Below the pieces are notes generated by a model. That model was not told the origin of the DNA and did not search any database. It saw only the letters and a list, made by a program, of their open reading frames with translations. From Plumapathes pennacea (taxonomy: Eukaryota > Cnidaria > Anthozoa > Antipatharia > Myriopathidae), in NCBI GenBank assembly GCA_964036295.1, contig OZ038462.1, positions 29,970,855 through 30,034,854 on the forward strand: a stretch of DNA of 64,000 nt, written 5' to 3'. This document shows, piece by piece, positions 35,050 to 45,300 of this stretch; within the stretch, counting starts at the first letter, position 1; the number at the start of each line of letters is the position of its first letter. The position numbers and the translations under genes were made by a program.

Positions 35050-37035
35050 ATGAGTAATCCAAACTCGAGAACTCTGGTCCAGAAATCTTACAAGTTGCTG
35101 TTAAAATGTGTCCAACCCACAAAAATTATCCCTGACTTGTTCCAAGAAAGAATCTTGGACCTAGATGACATGGAGGACATAAACGGGGAACCGACCAGAA
35201 AGAAACAAGCCGCTAAACTGCTGGGACTTCTGCTGAGGTCAGAAAATCCCAAAGCGCTGCCCGTCTTTATGAGAGCTCTACAGGAATCACAGCCCTATCT
35301 GGCTCAGAAAATGGAAACCGCTGTATGTGGACTATGTGAGTACATCACATTTTGGTGAGAAACGAAAGCATTTTAATGACGATACAAACTGGTCTAAAAC
35401 ATTTACTGGTTCGACAAAGCTAACGCAATCCCTGAAAACTACACTTCGTACGTAGTGCGCAGTTAGGTAGTACGTATAATGTGTGGGCATGTACATATAA
35501 AATGTGCATACTAGATGTGATACAACATCCTTAGCTACAACAGCTTACCGCGGTGACTCAGTTTTGAAATCGGCTTTTACGTAAACTTATCAATTGCCAT
35601 ATACATCTGGAGTCGACTGTAAACAAAAAATAGGCCGGTATCGGAGTAACTGAGCAAGGTGGCATGAAATTACATGCGCGAGAAGCGATATTGCATGCGA
35701 GCAAATTTAATAATAATATATAGCTTTTTTGTTCTGCACAAAAGTCAAAAAGTGACATTTTACCAATTTTGAAGTGAAGTTTGGTTTCTGACTAATACGA
35801 AGTACAAGAAACCGCCGACAAAAAACAACATTCAGAGAATGCTGAATTGACAAGAGAAGCCGAAGAAAAGCAACACAAATTCCAAATCCATCTCTCGATA
35901 GAAGAAGCCGAAGAAAAACAGCGTATAGTTTTCCGAAGCCATTCCTGTGTATAATTCGAGTTAGCCTGAGAAAACAGACGTCTCTCATCGCGCGCTCGAT
36001 CCAAACCGAACACAGTCGAGAGACTCTCGCGCGTCAAAACTCGTTTCAATTATTGATTTTCTTTGACTTATGTGATTCAAACAAATTTGACTGCCTGACG
36101 AATGAATTCCACGTTAAACGTCACTAAAAACCGATATCGTTCTTGCAAATATAAATTGAATTTGAAATTTAGGATCAAAATTATTTACTAAAACCCTGTA
36201 TAACGTTAGATCTTTGAGATCAGCAAAAAGTACAGCTATTGTATACGTGTAATCTATGCGTGTGGCTCTTCAAAGCTGGTTTGTTAAACTACTGAGATAA
36301 ACTGTAGTCGCGTCTGTTTTCACGCACAAGGTAATCACGACAATGTATATTTCCTTTCTGGTTCAGATCAGTGAGTGCTAGTTCCAAGCCACAGAATAGT
36401 TTCTAAGAGCATACTTCCGGGTACGAAAAAACACCTTGCAACTCGTTCGTAATTTCAACGAAACAATCTGTAACAATCTACGGTTGGCAGAAACGACTAG
36501 CCGACAGCGAAGCCATGTCATCGACATGCGATTTCAGATACACAAACCTGTGCTCACTGAGGTTACCGGGTCCTTTTACTTCAGAAGAAAAGATGCCAGA
36601 GGACACATATCGCGAAGCAACATCATAATGACTACTGATCCGGGGGAGCGGTCTCCATCAATTCCGCCAGCAGACACATGTTAGCGACGATTGTTTAAAA
36701 CGGAATTTAATCAAACAAAATGAATTACACATTGAGCTAAACGCTACTTTGGTGTTCGCGAACGTAACCAATCAGGTTTGAATCCAATAGACAGTTGCCA
36801 GTGGAAACAACCAATCAAAAGAAGCATGGAGTCAGCAAAGGTCGGTGTCACGCACTCCTGATTTGGTTTATAACAACATGGACAAATTAAAAAGTAAGTG
36901 AATAGAAGAAGTTTTCCTTCACAGCTCATTTTGATTTATCTTTTTGCAGATAACCAAGATGATGCCAATGGAGAGACGAGTGACTGCAGCATGGAGTTGG
37001 ACGGACTGCCTTCCGCTCATTCTTCTATGGAATAA
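35050..37035 (+). CDS. small CARD-only protein, copy B
   Basis: Exons 35050-35335 and 36950-37035, again 123 residues with identical exon lengths and phase to copy A. In the CARD exon I count about six base differences, giving Phe-to-Leu (ILDLDDMED), AER-to-GEP and otherwise mainly silent changes; the tail differs by Thr-to-Ser (SAHSSME). Both reading frame and splice sites are intact, unlike the half-CARD exon of the same copy, so selection probably maintains it. The codon that precedes the common ATG in copy A is lost here, which fixes the start. Function is inferred only from the CARD fold. Confidence 0.78.
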
Positions 37036-38560
37036 GACGTTTTGATCCCTGGACCATGTAAAACTGCACATGCGAACTGCAGTGTGTTTTTTGTATGTCG
37101 TTTTGGTTGGACAAAAAATCGTGCGCCTCGAAGTTTGTGTAATACTCAGACTCTTATAAATGTTGTATGATCTAAAGTAGATTCGTTTTGCCAACTAGCG
37201 CTTCCAAGTTTACGTCTGACGTGACCTGTATTTTGTTAATGTACGATGCTTAGCAAGTTTTTGTCTGAGTACATTATTATTTGTGTAGCCATTTCGGCTG
37301 TAGTTTTTGCTCCTGCTTTTTTATGGACACTGATAAAGCGGCCAAAATAACATTTCATTATAAATACGCTAAAATACGTTAAAAGTATTAATTATTTTTT
37401 TTTAATTTGAGATCAATTGGAGTTCATCATTCCTTTCTACAAGCGAAATTAAAGACAAACAAACAGAGAGGCAAGGGGCAAGAGACCAGCTCACTGTATA
37501 GTCACGGTCCCCGTAATCTAACCCTAGATTTCCACCAGTAGGGGTGGAGTAAGCTTTAATGAAGTAGCGGCTATTGCATGTAATCCGATGTTTAACTCTA
37601 GTATGGTCATTAGCGAGCTTCTTTAATGAGCCAAGGGCTTTAGGAGCAAATGTAAGGCTCAAAAATATTTGATTAAAAAGTATATAACGATAACATTTGA
37701 TACATAGTTTTAGTGGTTCCCTCAAAGGGAGGGCCTGAGCCCTCCGGAAACTTTGGAAGTTTACGCTGCATGAAATGGCATTTCTTCTTCAACCACATAC
37801 AGCCAGAAGGAAGGAAAGACCTCCCAAAATCAAAATTGTTTTAGATGTCCCGGATATTTATAATTTCTGTAATGTCCCGATGTTATTTTTAGTTCTCGGA
37901 AAATGTTCGTGTCTCGCAATTCCCGACACTATTTTGTTCTCCCGAAACTGCGGCGTTAAAGTTGACACCCCCATTAAAGCGTGGAAGGCTCGCCGCGGCA
38001 AGTGAGAAACGCTTGGAACCAGAGTAAGTTCGCGTGTGTACTCAACAAAACCAATGCGCTAGTTCGTGCCTTGGAAGACTCTGGGATTCTCCGAAGGAAA
38101 GTAATGCATCGTGACTGCCAAGCTGTGGAAGCTGCCATACTCTTGAAAAAGTTGTTACGCCTGAGCAGGATGTTCGCAGGCACGGTCGCAACATTTTGAA
38201 AACAGTCTCTTAGAGTGGAACTTTTGAAAACGCATATTCTTTGAGAACGCAATTTGGTGGGGTATGGGTACACACGGAACTTTTCGAAAACTCTGACGTT
38301 ACGTATTGAGTGTTTTCGACTTATTTTTGCGTTTTAGTGTGGACGACCAAAAACAACAAGTGTGGAGTGAGAAATTTTCGTAAACGGCAGAAATGTTCCG
38401 TTTTCAAATGAAAACGGAGTAGTGTCTTGGCCCTCGGTCACTTTCATGTGGTCCTCTGTGACAAAAATGTAAAACAAAGTTGACTGAAATGTTATCCTAT
38501 TTTATTTTTTGATCATCTACATTCCATCTTCAACACTTTCTTGATGAATATTTGTTTCAG
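37036..38560. other. interval between CARD gene B and half-CARD exon B
   Basis: Counterpart of 31944-33472; mostly non-coding. The 72-codon frame at 37981-38199 is not conserved as a frame in copy A. Confidence 0.5.
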
Positions 38561-38729
38561 AGATCAGAGCGGGACGAACGCGAAAACGAAGGGCGGAAAA
38601 GTTACTGAATAATCTTTTCCGTTCAGGACGCGAGAACGCGATGACCGTTTTTTTTGGAAGCCTTGCAAGAACGACAACCCCATTTGGCTCACGTGCTGCT
38701 GCAGCTCTTGCCTGGAGAGAACGCCAACT
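38561..38729 (+). pseudogene. half-CARD exon, copy B, frameshifted
   Basis: Same exon as 33473-33640 but one base longer: the T run after ATGACC has eight T here and seven in copy A, which shifts the frame in the middle of the CARD helix. The splice-site dinucleotides remain intact. A decayed exon. Confidence 0.65.
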
Positions 38730-39504
38730 GTAAGTTTTTCGCGTTTCGGGAAATTTGCGATTTACACGCTTAAAAATACAACTCAGCATCTGGCACCGTT
38801 TCTGTACATTTTACCCTCACAACACGAGAAAAAAATCCTGATTGATCTTTATATTATATTACTACCGACTGTGGCTTTGGCACATCGGGCAAAATTCAAG
38901 GACATTTCACAATTATTTCACATTTCAGCGCGGTAAATTTATTATTTTAATAACCAATAATAATAAGGTTCAAATATTTATTTTAACACAGTGGACCGAT
39001 TTAAACGCCGCAATAGATTGAGATCTGTGGTATATGAAGGTATAAATTTTGTTCGCACATCACTCTTTACAGGCTCGCTTCAAACGTCGCGCGCCACTGC
39101 CGTGCCGAAGTCGATTAAAATTGGTTCGACTCTGGCGCGGAAATAACATGACGTGCATGCTGCAAACTCACTCTCGGGAAGTGAGGCAAGGCGCATTGAA
39201 AGGGCGCGCAGAAGGGCTCTCCTTTCTCGTCCCAGTCTTTCGCGCCTTGTTTCTTTCTTTCCGCTTGTTTCTACGCCGTGCTTCAGTGTGGTGGGAGCCT
39301 GATACAGACTACTGACGATCAAATAGAAAAAGTAGCTGCCACTTTGTAATAATTTTTGCATTTAAATTAGCACGGCTATGATAGCGCAACGTTTGATTTG
39401 ATATGGCGAGCCTGCACTACCCTGCAGAACCAGCGACGTTTCGAAGTAAAAGGCCTTGCTCAGCCAGTGATTAAAACGATCTTTCACTTCTTAAGTTCAT
39501 GTTA

Positions 39505-41041
39505 TCCCCGAACGAAGTGAGGGAAATACTCACGACACTAATGCAGTAATATTATACCGCCTACTTGGGGACTCCAAGCCTGTCGCCATCTCGAAATTTA
39601 ACGTTGTCTGTCAGTTTGTCAGTCAGTCTGTCGTACGACTTTAGGCGCGGTTACCCTGCTAACCAATAAGAAAGGCCGGATCGATCACGTGTGCCCTGGC
39701 CTGTAGTTTTACTCAGCAATGTTGTTTTACTCAGCAATGTTGTTTTACTCCGAAATAAGAGAAATTAGATTTGAACGAAGCATTTAGATTTGAACGAAGC
39801 AACAATATATCGAAGCTGCGTTCACGAAAATGGAAAACTTAAAAACTGAAAAACTTGAAACACAACAGTCTCGCGAAGCTCGTCTTCAAATGAGAAGGGA
39901 ACAGGCACGAGCAAGGCGAAATCGTGAAACGAGCGAACAACAACGCATGAATGCCGATCGAAAGCGACATGAACGGAAACGGGTAACGCAGACAACTCCG
40001 CAAAGAGAACAGCACTTGAACGCAAATCGGAAACTTCAGGAGAAAAAGCGGGCCGAAGAGAAGACTCCGCAAGTTAAGACAACAGCGCATGAATGCCGAC
40101 CAAAAGCGACATGAACAGAAGCGGGTAACACAGACAACTCCGCAAAGGGAACAGCGCTTGAAAGCAAATCGGGAGCTTCAAATGCCGTTTTGTGTTAAAC
40201 TCAGATACTTATTTAGAAAGGACAAGCAACAAAGGTTAGTCAGTGGAAATCGAACAATCACCGTGACAAATATATATTTTGTAACTCGATCACTTCAAGA
40301 ATGTATTAAAATCTGTATGCTGATCATTTTCCCTTGAAGTATTGTTTTACTACGCTTCTGTTGCCAGTTTCGGCTACCGTATTTGCTCAGAGCAATCGGA
40401 ACTTGGAGTCTTGAATGATTTAGTCAGATGTCTTATTTTTCTGTAATCTGACACGCGGTGATTGCAGCGAGAATCGTTCACAAGCCCTTAGAAGTATTAC
40501 TGGGTCTGAAGCCCGTGTATAATTTGAAGTAAACTGTTCAAGTTTTGCTTTGATTCTGGGAGAAATTTTGCTGTTTTGAGTGGGTTCACATACAAAACAA
40601 TTCGAGCCTATTAAATATGCATGCCTGAGTCTGGTGCATGCGGTAGTAAAAACAAATCGCACAGGAAGCCTATTTAATTGTACTGCCTATGAATTCAAAA
40701 TTGGAAAATCAGTGTTCCTTTCAGTTCCCGTACTACGACGGCCGACCAACTTCAAACTTTGAGTATTAAATTTCGAGAACGTGCTTGGCAGACTGTATGA
40801 ATTAATTTGACGTGCCGACCGTGGGAAATACGTACTTCGTCACGCAATCGATTCTTTTTTCAACGCAAAAGTATAACACACACCATTCTTTTTCTCCTTC
40901 CTTTGCGTGTAGCACTTGAGTTCGAAGAAAAGATTGAGTCAACATTTCGGTAAAACAAAGGCTACTCTTATTGGGAGTTACCAAAGTAAAAGTCCCATCA
41001 ATGGCAGAGTGAGGGGGTATATGCGATTATCGTATTTCTAG
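39505..41041 (+). mobile_element. Helitron-like element, copy 1, inserted in CARD copy B
   Basis: 1537 bp. Begins TCCCCGAACGAAGTGAGGG and ends GCGATTATCGTATTTCTAG, lying between A and T as Helitrons do. The small hairpin ATGCGA-TTA-TCGTAT precedes the CTAG terminus. No terminal inverted repeats and no target duplication. The same site is uninterrupted in duplicate A (TTCATGTTA then TAAAAGTTTTTCC near 34404). It carries an arginine/glutamine-rich frame but no Rep or helicase motif, so it is non-autonomous. Other copies: 47049-48555 and 62254 to beyond the window. Confidence 0.8.
39830..40114 (+). pseudogene. charged-repeat ORF in Helitron copy 1
   Basis: 94 codons, starting MENLKTEKLETQQ and then highly charged (REARLQMRREQARARRNRET). 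A unit of about 46 codons (QRMNADRKRHERKRVTQTTP) is followed by a second unit that is in another frame after position ~40075, so the original frame is interrupted. The TPQ-RE-containing charged repeats resemble N-terminal regions of Helitron-encoded proteins (from memory of that family). Copy 2 has an in-frame stop after QTTP. Confidence 0.5.
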
Positions 41042-41470
41042 TAAAAGTTTTTCCAGCCATAAAAACCAAAAATGTGGTAGCCATGTACTGACTAATCTTC
41101 TGATTGTGCGATATAGTGTTCAATCTCTGGTAAGAAACTAAATTTAACCGTTGTTATAAACTCGTCATTTATACCCACACTATGAGTTGAAAAGTCACTG
41201 AAACGCAACCAATTCGGACATATCGCCAACTGAGAAGCTGAACAGATAGGTATAATTATAAACTGTAATTGGGGATCCCCTAGCAAAAGTTTAAGAAAAC
41301 TTGCTGGGGGCTGCCAACAATATCACTGGTATGTAAAAATAAGAATTGTAAGAAGCAATGGGGCTAATAAAAACATTTACTCATTCAACGGTGCCGAGCC
41401 GGGTGAATTTTACCCGACAAGTTTGGCAGGCGGGAAAAATGTGAAAGTGATCATCGACCCACGGATTGAT

Positions 41471-41542
41471 TACCCTGGTCCCAGAGATTTTCCAGTCCTC
41501 CGAGCGGCGGAAATTGAGTAGAAAACCTCTGGGACCAGGGTA
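41471..41542. mobile_element. 72-bp hairpin MITE
   Basis: The ends TACCCTGGTCCCAGAG and CTCTGGGACCAGGGTA are perfect inverted repeats. Flanks CGGATTGAT and CGGATTGGC match at seven of nine positions, suggesting a 9-bp target duplication. Confidence 0.65.
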
Positions 41543-41631
41543 CGGATTGGCAAACGAGCCTACATATCAGCTTGATGTCATATTACATCATCACCTGCCT
41601 AACACACCATACAAGGGAAGCAGCCCGGGGA

Positions 41632-41634
<3 letters not shown>

Positions 41635-41663
<29 letters not shown>
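41635..41663. repeat. poly-G run
   Basis: 29 consecutive G, the longest homopolymer run of G or C in the window. Confidence 0.85.
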
Positions 41664-41689
41664 AGTGGTTGTGCCGCCCGGGACTGAAC

Positions 41690-41850
41690 CCCCTCGCCCT
41701 ATTTCAGACAAAAATATGCGATTTTCGACCGTTTTTCAGACCAAATACAGACAAAACATTTTTTGACCCTATCTCAGACCAAATATCAAAATCCCCTTAT
41801 TCCAGACCAAAGGTTTAAAATCGATTCCCTATTCCAGACTAAAATGCTCA
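41690..41850. repeat. degenerate CC-TATTCCAGAC-AAA tandem repeats
   Basis: Repeated words of the form CCCTATTTCAGACAAAAAT, CCCTATCTCAGACCAAATA, CCTTATTCCAGACCAAAGG, CCCTATTCCAGACTAAAAT at 35-50 bp spacing. A second cluster occurs at 48720-49000. Non-coding. Confidence 0.6.
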
Positions 41851-42242
41851 CTGCCTATCTCCTCTGTCACTGTCTTTGCCGGTCGTACAGTCACAGAGGG
41901 GGTACTCAGGTGTTAGTACTCAATAAAATGTCCCTGCTAAATCTTTTCTACCCAAGAAAATCTGCTAGAAAATTTCTAACCCTAAAAAGGCCCCACTCCA
42001 AAATAGGCCTTCGCTCCCCAGCGTGGCTCCTGGCCGCTGCCCCCTCCCCCCTGGGGGTTTCTTCTCCCTGTCTGTAAATCACTATTTCTTTGTACCGGTC
42101 TTTTTTTCGTGTTTTCTCTTATTGTTAAAAACCTTTTGTAGACATAAGAATAGAGTTTATTTTTGGATGTCTCTTGCTCTTTGTGGATTTTCTTTGATGG
42201 TTGTCCGGCCAGTTGGGGTGTGTCGATAATACGCCACCCCAG

Positions 42243-42254
42243 TGCGCATGCGTA
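42243..42254 (+). promoter_or_regulatory. NRF-1-like site TGCGCATGCGTA
   Basis: Matches the NRF-1 palindrome TGCGCATGCGCA at 11 of 12 positions, 123 bp upstream of the RhoGAP start codon. Binding is inferred. Confidence 0.45.
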
Positions 42255-42376
42255 ATCAGGACAAAACTTTGCATGGTGGCGAGTAGAGTTTCAGAAGCTT
42301 GTTTATTCTCTGTATTGTCGGCGTTAACGGATCCTAGCAGAGTACTTGGAACCTAGCATCAATTTTACCTAACGAA

Positions 42377-45300
42377 ATGGGGCTTAAGCCTCTTGAATTT
42401 GCAGACTGCCTTCTGGACAGCCCGTACTTTCGCGAGAACATTCATGAACATGAACGCGAAGTCGAGCGGACAAACGAAGCTATAAAAGGCTTGATCAAGG
42501 AGTGTAAGACGCTACTGAAAGCCTCCGAAAGTAAGTGATGCTTAAAGTTACAAAGTATACCGTATCGTGATTTTGTATTCAATCAAAGTCCGTCTGTGCC
42601 CTGTGACTGGAGTTGTTTGCCAGACAGACAACTCTTTCGTCGGAAAACTTATTTAGCTCTCGTTCCAAATGTGTACACGGTAGCATCAGAGTTTATACTG
42701 ATAAAAGTCACTGTTATATTCGATCGTATTTATATTGATCGGATTTTCGTGTGTGATATAAACAGAGGTTTTTATTGGGGTGTTTGCGGGTTTAGCATTC
42801 TACAGCTTCCTTCTGCTGATATTTATTCTGTTGAGGCATACTTCGCGATCAAATTACTGGATGTCGAAATAGTTGCCTGAATTTTTACCCATCAATATAC
42901 ACGTATTTAGCTATTTGTTCAGTCACAAAGTTTATTGTCAATTTAGGGATTACTGTGGTGTGCATCTTCTACGCTCGTGCAGTCTCTTTTGTGTTCTTTA
43001 TTCGTTCGGACTGATGGAGCTATGGACAAGTTATCGGTTTTCGTCGATTGTGCATGTAAAAAGGACTGGGGAAAATTGGTTGATAAACAGATTACGAACG
43101 ACAGAAGCCCATTTATACCGAGAATGGTTTCAGTATTTGTAGAACTGTTTACGCAAAAAAGGACTCGGTGTCAGTGTGAAAAAAACTGTTTATCTAAATA
43201 TAATATTCTGGCTTGACCTGCGAGCCAAGAGTCAGAGGATAGAAAAGACAATTATTGCACTTTCCGAGTCAATTACGACTTTCGTGTGTTAACAGTTAAC
43301 AATATATATATTTTGCTGAAAATTTAAGTACAAGTTGGTATTTGCACAGGAGAAAAATTATCCGAAGTTTAAGCACTATAACGCAGAGAACTTTGCATAT
43401 TCTTTGTTTACAATCTGAAAATGTAAGTTATGTTAGCCTTTCATGCAAATGTGCAGTGCAAAACTAAATAACAATGAGTTGATAAGAATAATTGTACCCA
43501 TGTTTCTATGAGTGTTGCCAAAATTGTTTTATGATTGTTTCACCAGACGTTTACAGTACTTTAAATACCTCACAGTCACTCAAAAATGTCCCTGATACAG
43601 TACAATGTTTTTGTTTTTATCTCTGATTTAAAAGCAGCACTTAAAGCCTCTTTTTTTTATGAATAGCTTTGTTCATAAAGATAGTTGTGTATCCTTAAAT
43701 TTTGGGATGACCTAATTACTAATGAATTTATAGTCAACTATTTGCATATCTCTTTGGACTGATCTGGGTAAGAACATGGATTGATGTTGCCGCTATCAGA
43801 CACTTGGTAAAAGCTATATAGTAAAGATGACCTTGTTGGCTATGTGGTGCACTGTTCTCTGTAGTTATTTATTAGCAAAAATGTACAGTGTGAAACGAGT
43901 TCTCTAGTTTGTAGAAAAGAAATGTTACAGTATGTAGTGGTAGTCATGTGCACTGTACCTGCCAATATTTAATGTTATTATTTTTATGTCACCTTATTCT
44001 CATTTATTGCCAAGAGCATAACAAAAGTAGCAAAATGTATTTCCCTTTACTTTAGTCTTTTCTTCTGTATGACTAAATATCCTCTAATATTTATTTGCAA
44101 ATGATATACCCATTATAAATTTGCATAAGCTTAAAATAGTGATGTACTGTGAGGGGTAGGGTAGTGATAAGTTCTACAGAAATGGGATTATGTAGTATTG
44201 TTTTGATGATAATGCTTGTTGTTGTCTTTTTATTATATAGACACGAGTGTTTTACTGGAAAATATACCGTGCGTAAAATCCATACGAAACTACATCCGGG
44301 ACCCAAGTGGCGTATTTTCCATATCCTCACTAGTGAGGATATTGTTGGCATCATTTCCTCCTTTTGCACGGTTGTTTGTGCAATTTCTCGTAAAACACTC
44401 ATGTCTAATATAATAAAAAGAAAATTACACAGCGGCTTGAAGATATGGATTTTATTTTCTCGTAGTAAAAACAATATTTTACTCACTCGCGAAGCGCTTG
44501 TTCGTAAAATATTGTTTTTACCACTCGAAAATAAAATTCATATCTTTGCGCCGGCATGTAATATCCTCTATATATCTGACTGGTTCTCTTATATTATTCT
44601 GTAGATCTGTCCAAAGCACAGAGGAGTTTTGCACAGGTTTTGAATGACTTCAGATTTGAGTGCATTGGAGAAGTTGAAACTGATGATGAGATACTGATTG
44701 GTAAGTGTGTTCTGTATTGAATTTATGAGCAAACATATCTAAGCAGTTGTCCACCTGAGAGTAGTCTTCAAGTAGGCTGTTGTTGGTTATAACACTTCTC
44801 AGCCATGTCTGCCAGGGGGAAACAACACTTCTCTAGCCAGTCAAATAGAAAAATAAATACAAACCAAATATCTTGGTTATGTATCTGACTGACTTTCAAA
44901 AGCCAAAAGTAACAATATTATCATGCGTTATGACCCATCAAATATTTCCTCCCGTGCATGATTGGTGGAATTATGACATGTGACCAAATAACGTCCACTC
45001 GTTATCAGTAAATAACCCCTGCCTGGCAAACTATTGCTCTTTATTGAAAATATCTGAGCACAGATTTATTTATTTAATCACAAAATACATTATGAGATGA
45101 CTACTTAAGAGGACATCAATTCATTGGTCGAAAAAGTCATTTTAGAAGTACCAAAAAGCTTTACAGTCCCTGCACCGTTATTTGCGCTGTGAGAGGAAAT
45201 ATTTGAAGGAAAATAAAGACAATAAACTACTTTTGGCTTCAGAAATATGCACACAGATATTGTCCTTGGACATTATCTGTTCCTCAAAGCTCACAGTTGC

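Larger units (their letters stand above)
35022..41365 (+). repeat. CARD tandem duplication, copy B (with Helitron insertion)
   Basis: Direct duplicate of 29861-34725. Excluding the 1537-bp insertion at 39505-41041 its length is about 4.8 kb. Sequence after the insertion (TAAAAGTTTTTCCAGCC) continues exactly where copy A continues without interruption. Confidence 0.9.
41366..42376. other. spacer and GRAF promoter region
   Basis: Holds a 72-bp hairpin MITE (41471-41542), a 29-G run (41635-41663), degenerate TTCCAGAC-type repeats (41690-41850), and then the CpG-containing region upstream of the RhoGAP start with an NRF-1-like site. No other gene is supported. Confidence 0.5.

Noticed and set aside
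37981..38199. 72-codon frame in copy B that might supply the missing first half of the half-CARD
   Set aside because: The copy A version is shifted by indels, the residues do not follow the CARD helix pattern, and the frame is not joined to the half-CARD exon by a good splice pair.
44149..44604. 151-codon frame in GRAF intron 1
   Set aside because: It runs through two inverted-repeat elements and into the next GRAF acceptor; translation of palindromes.
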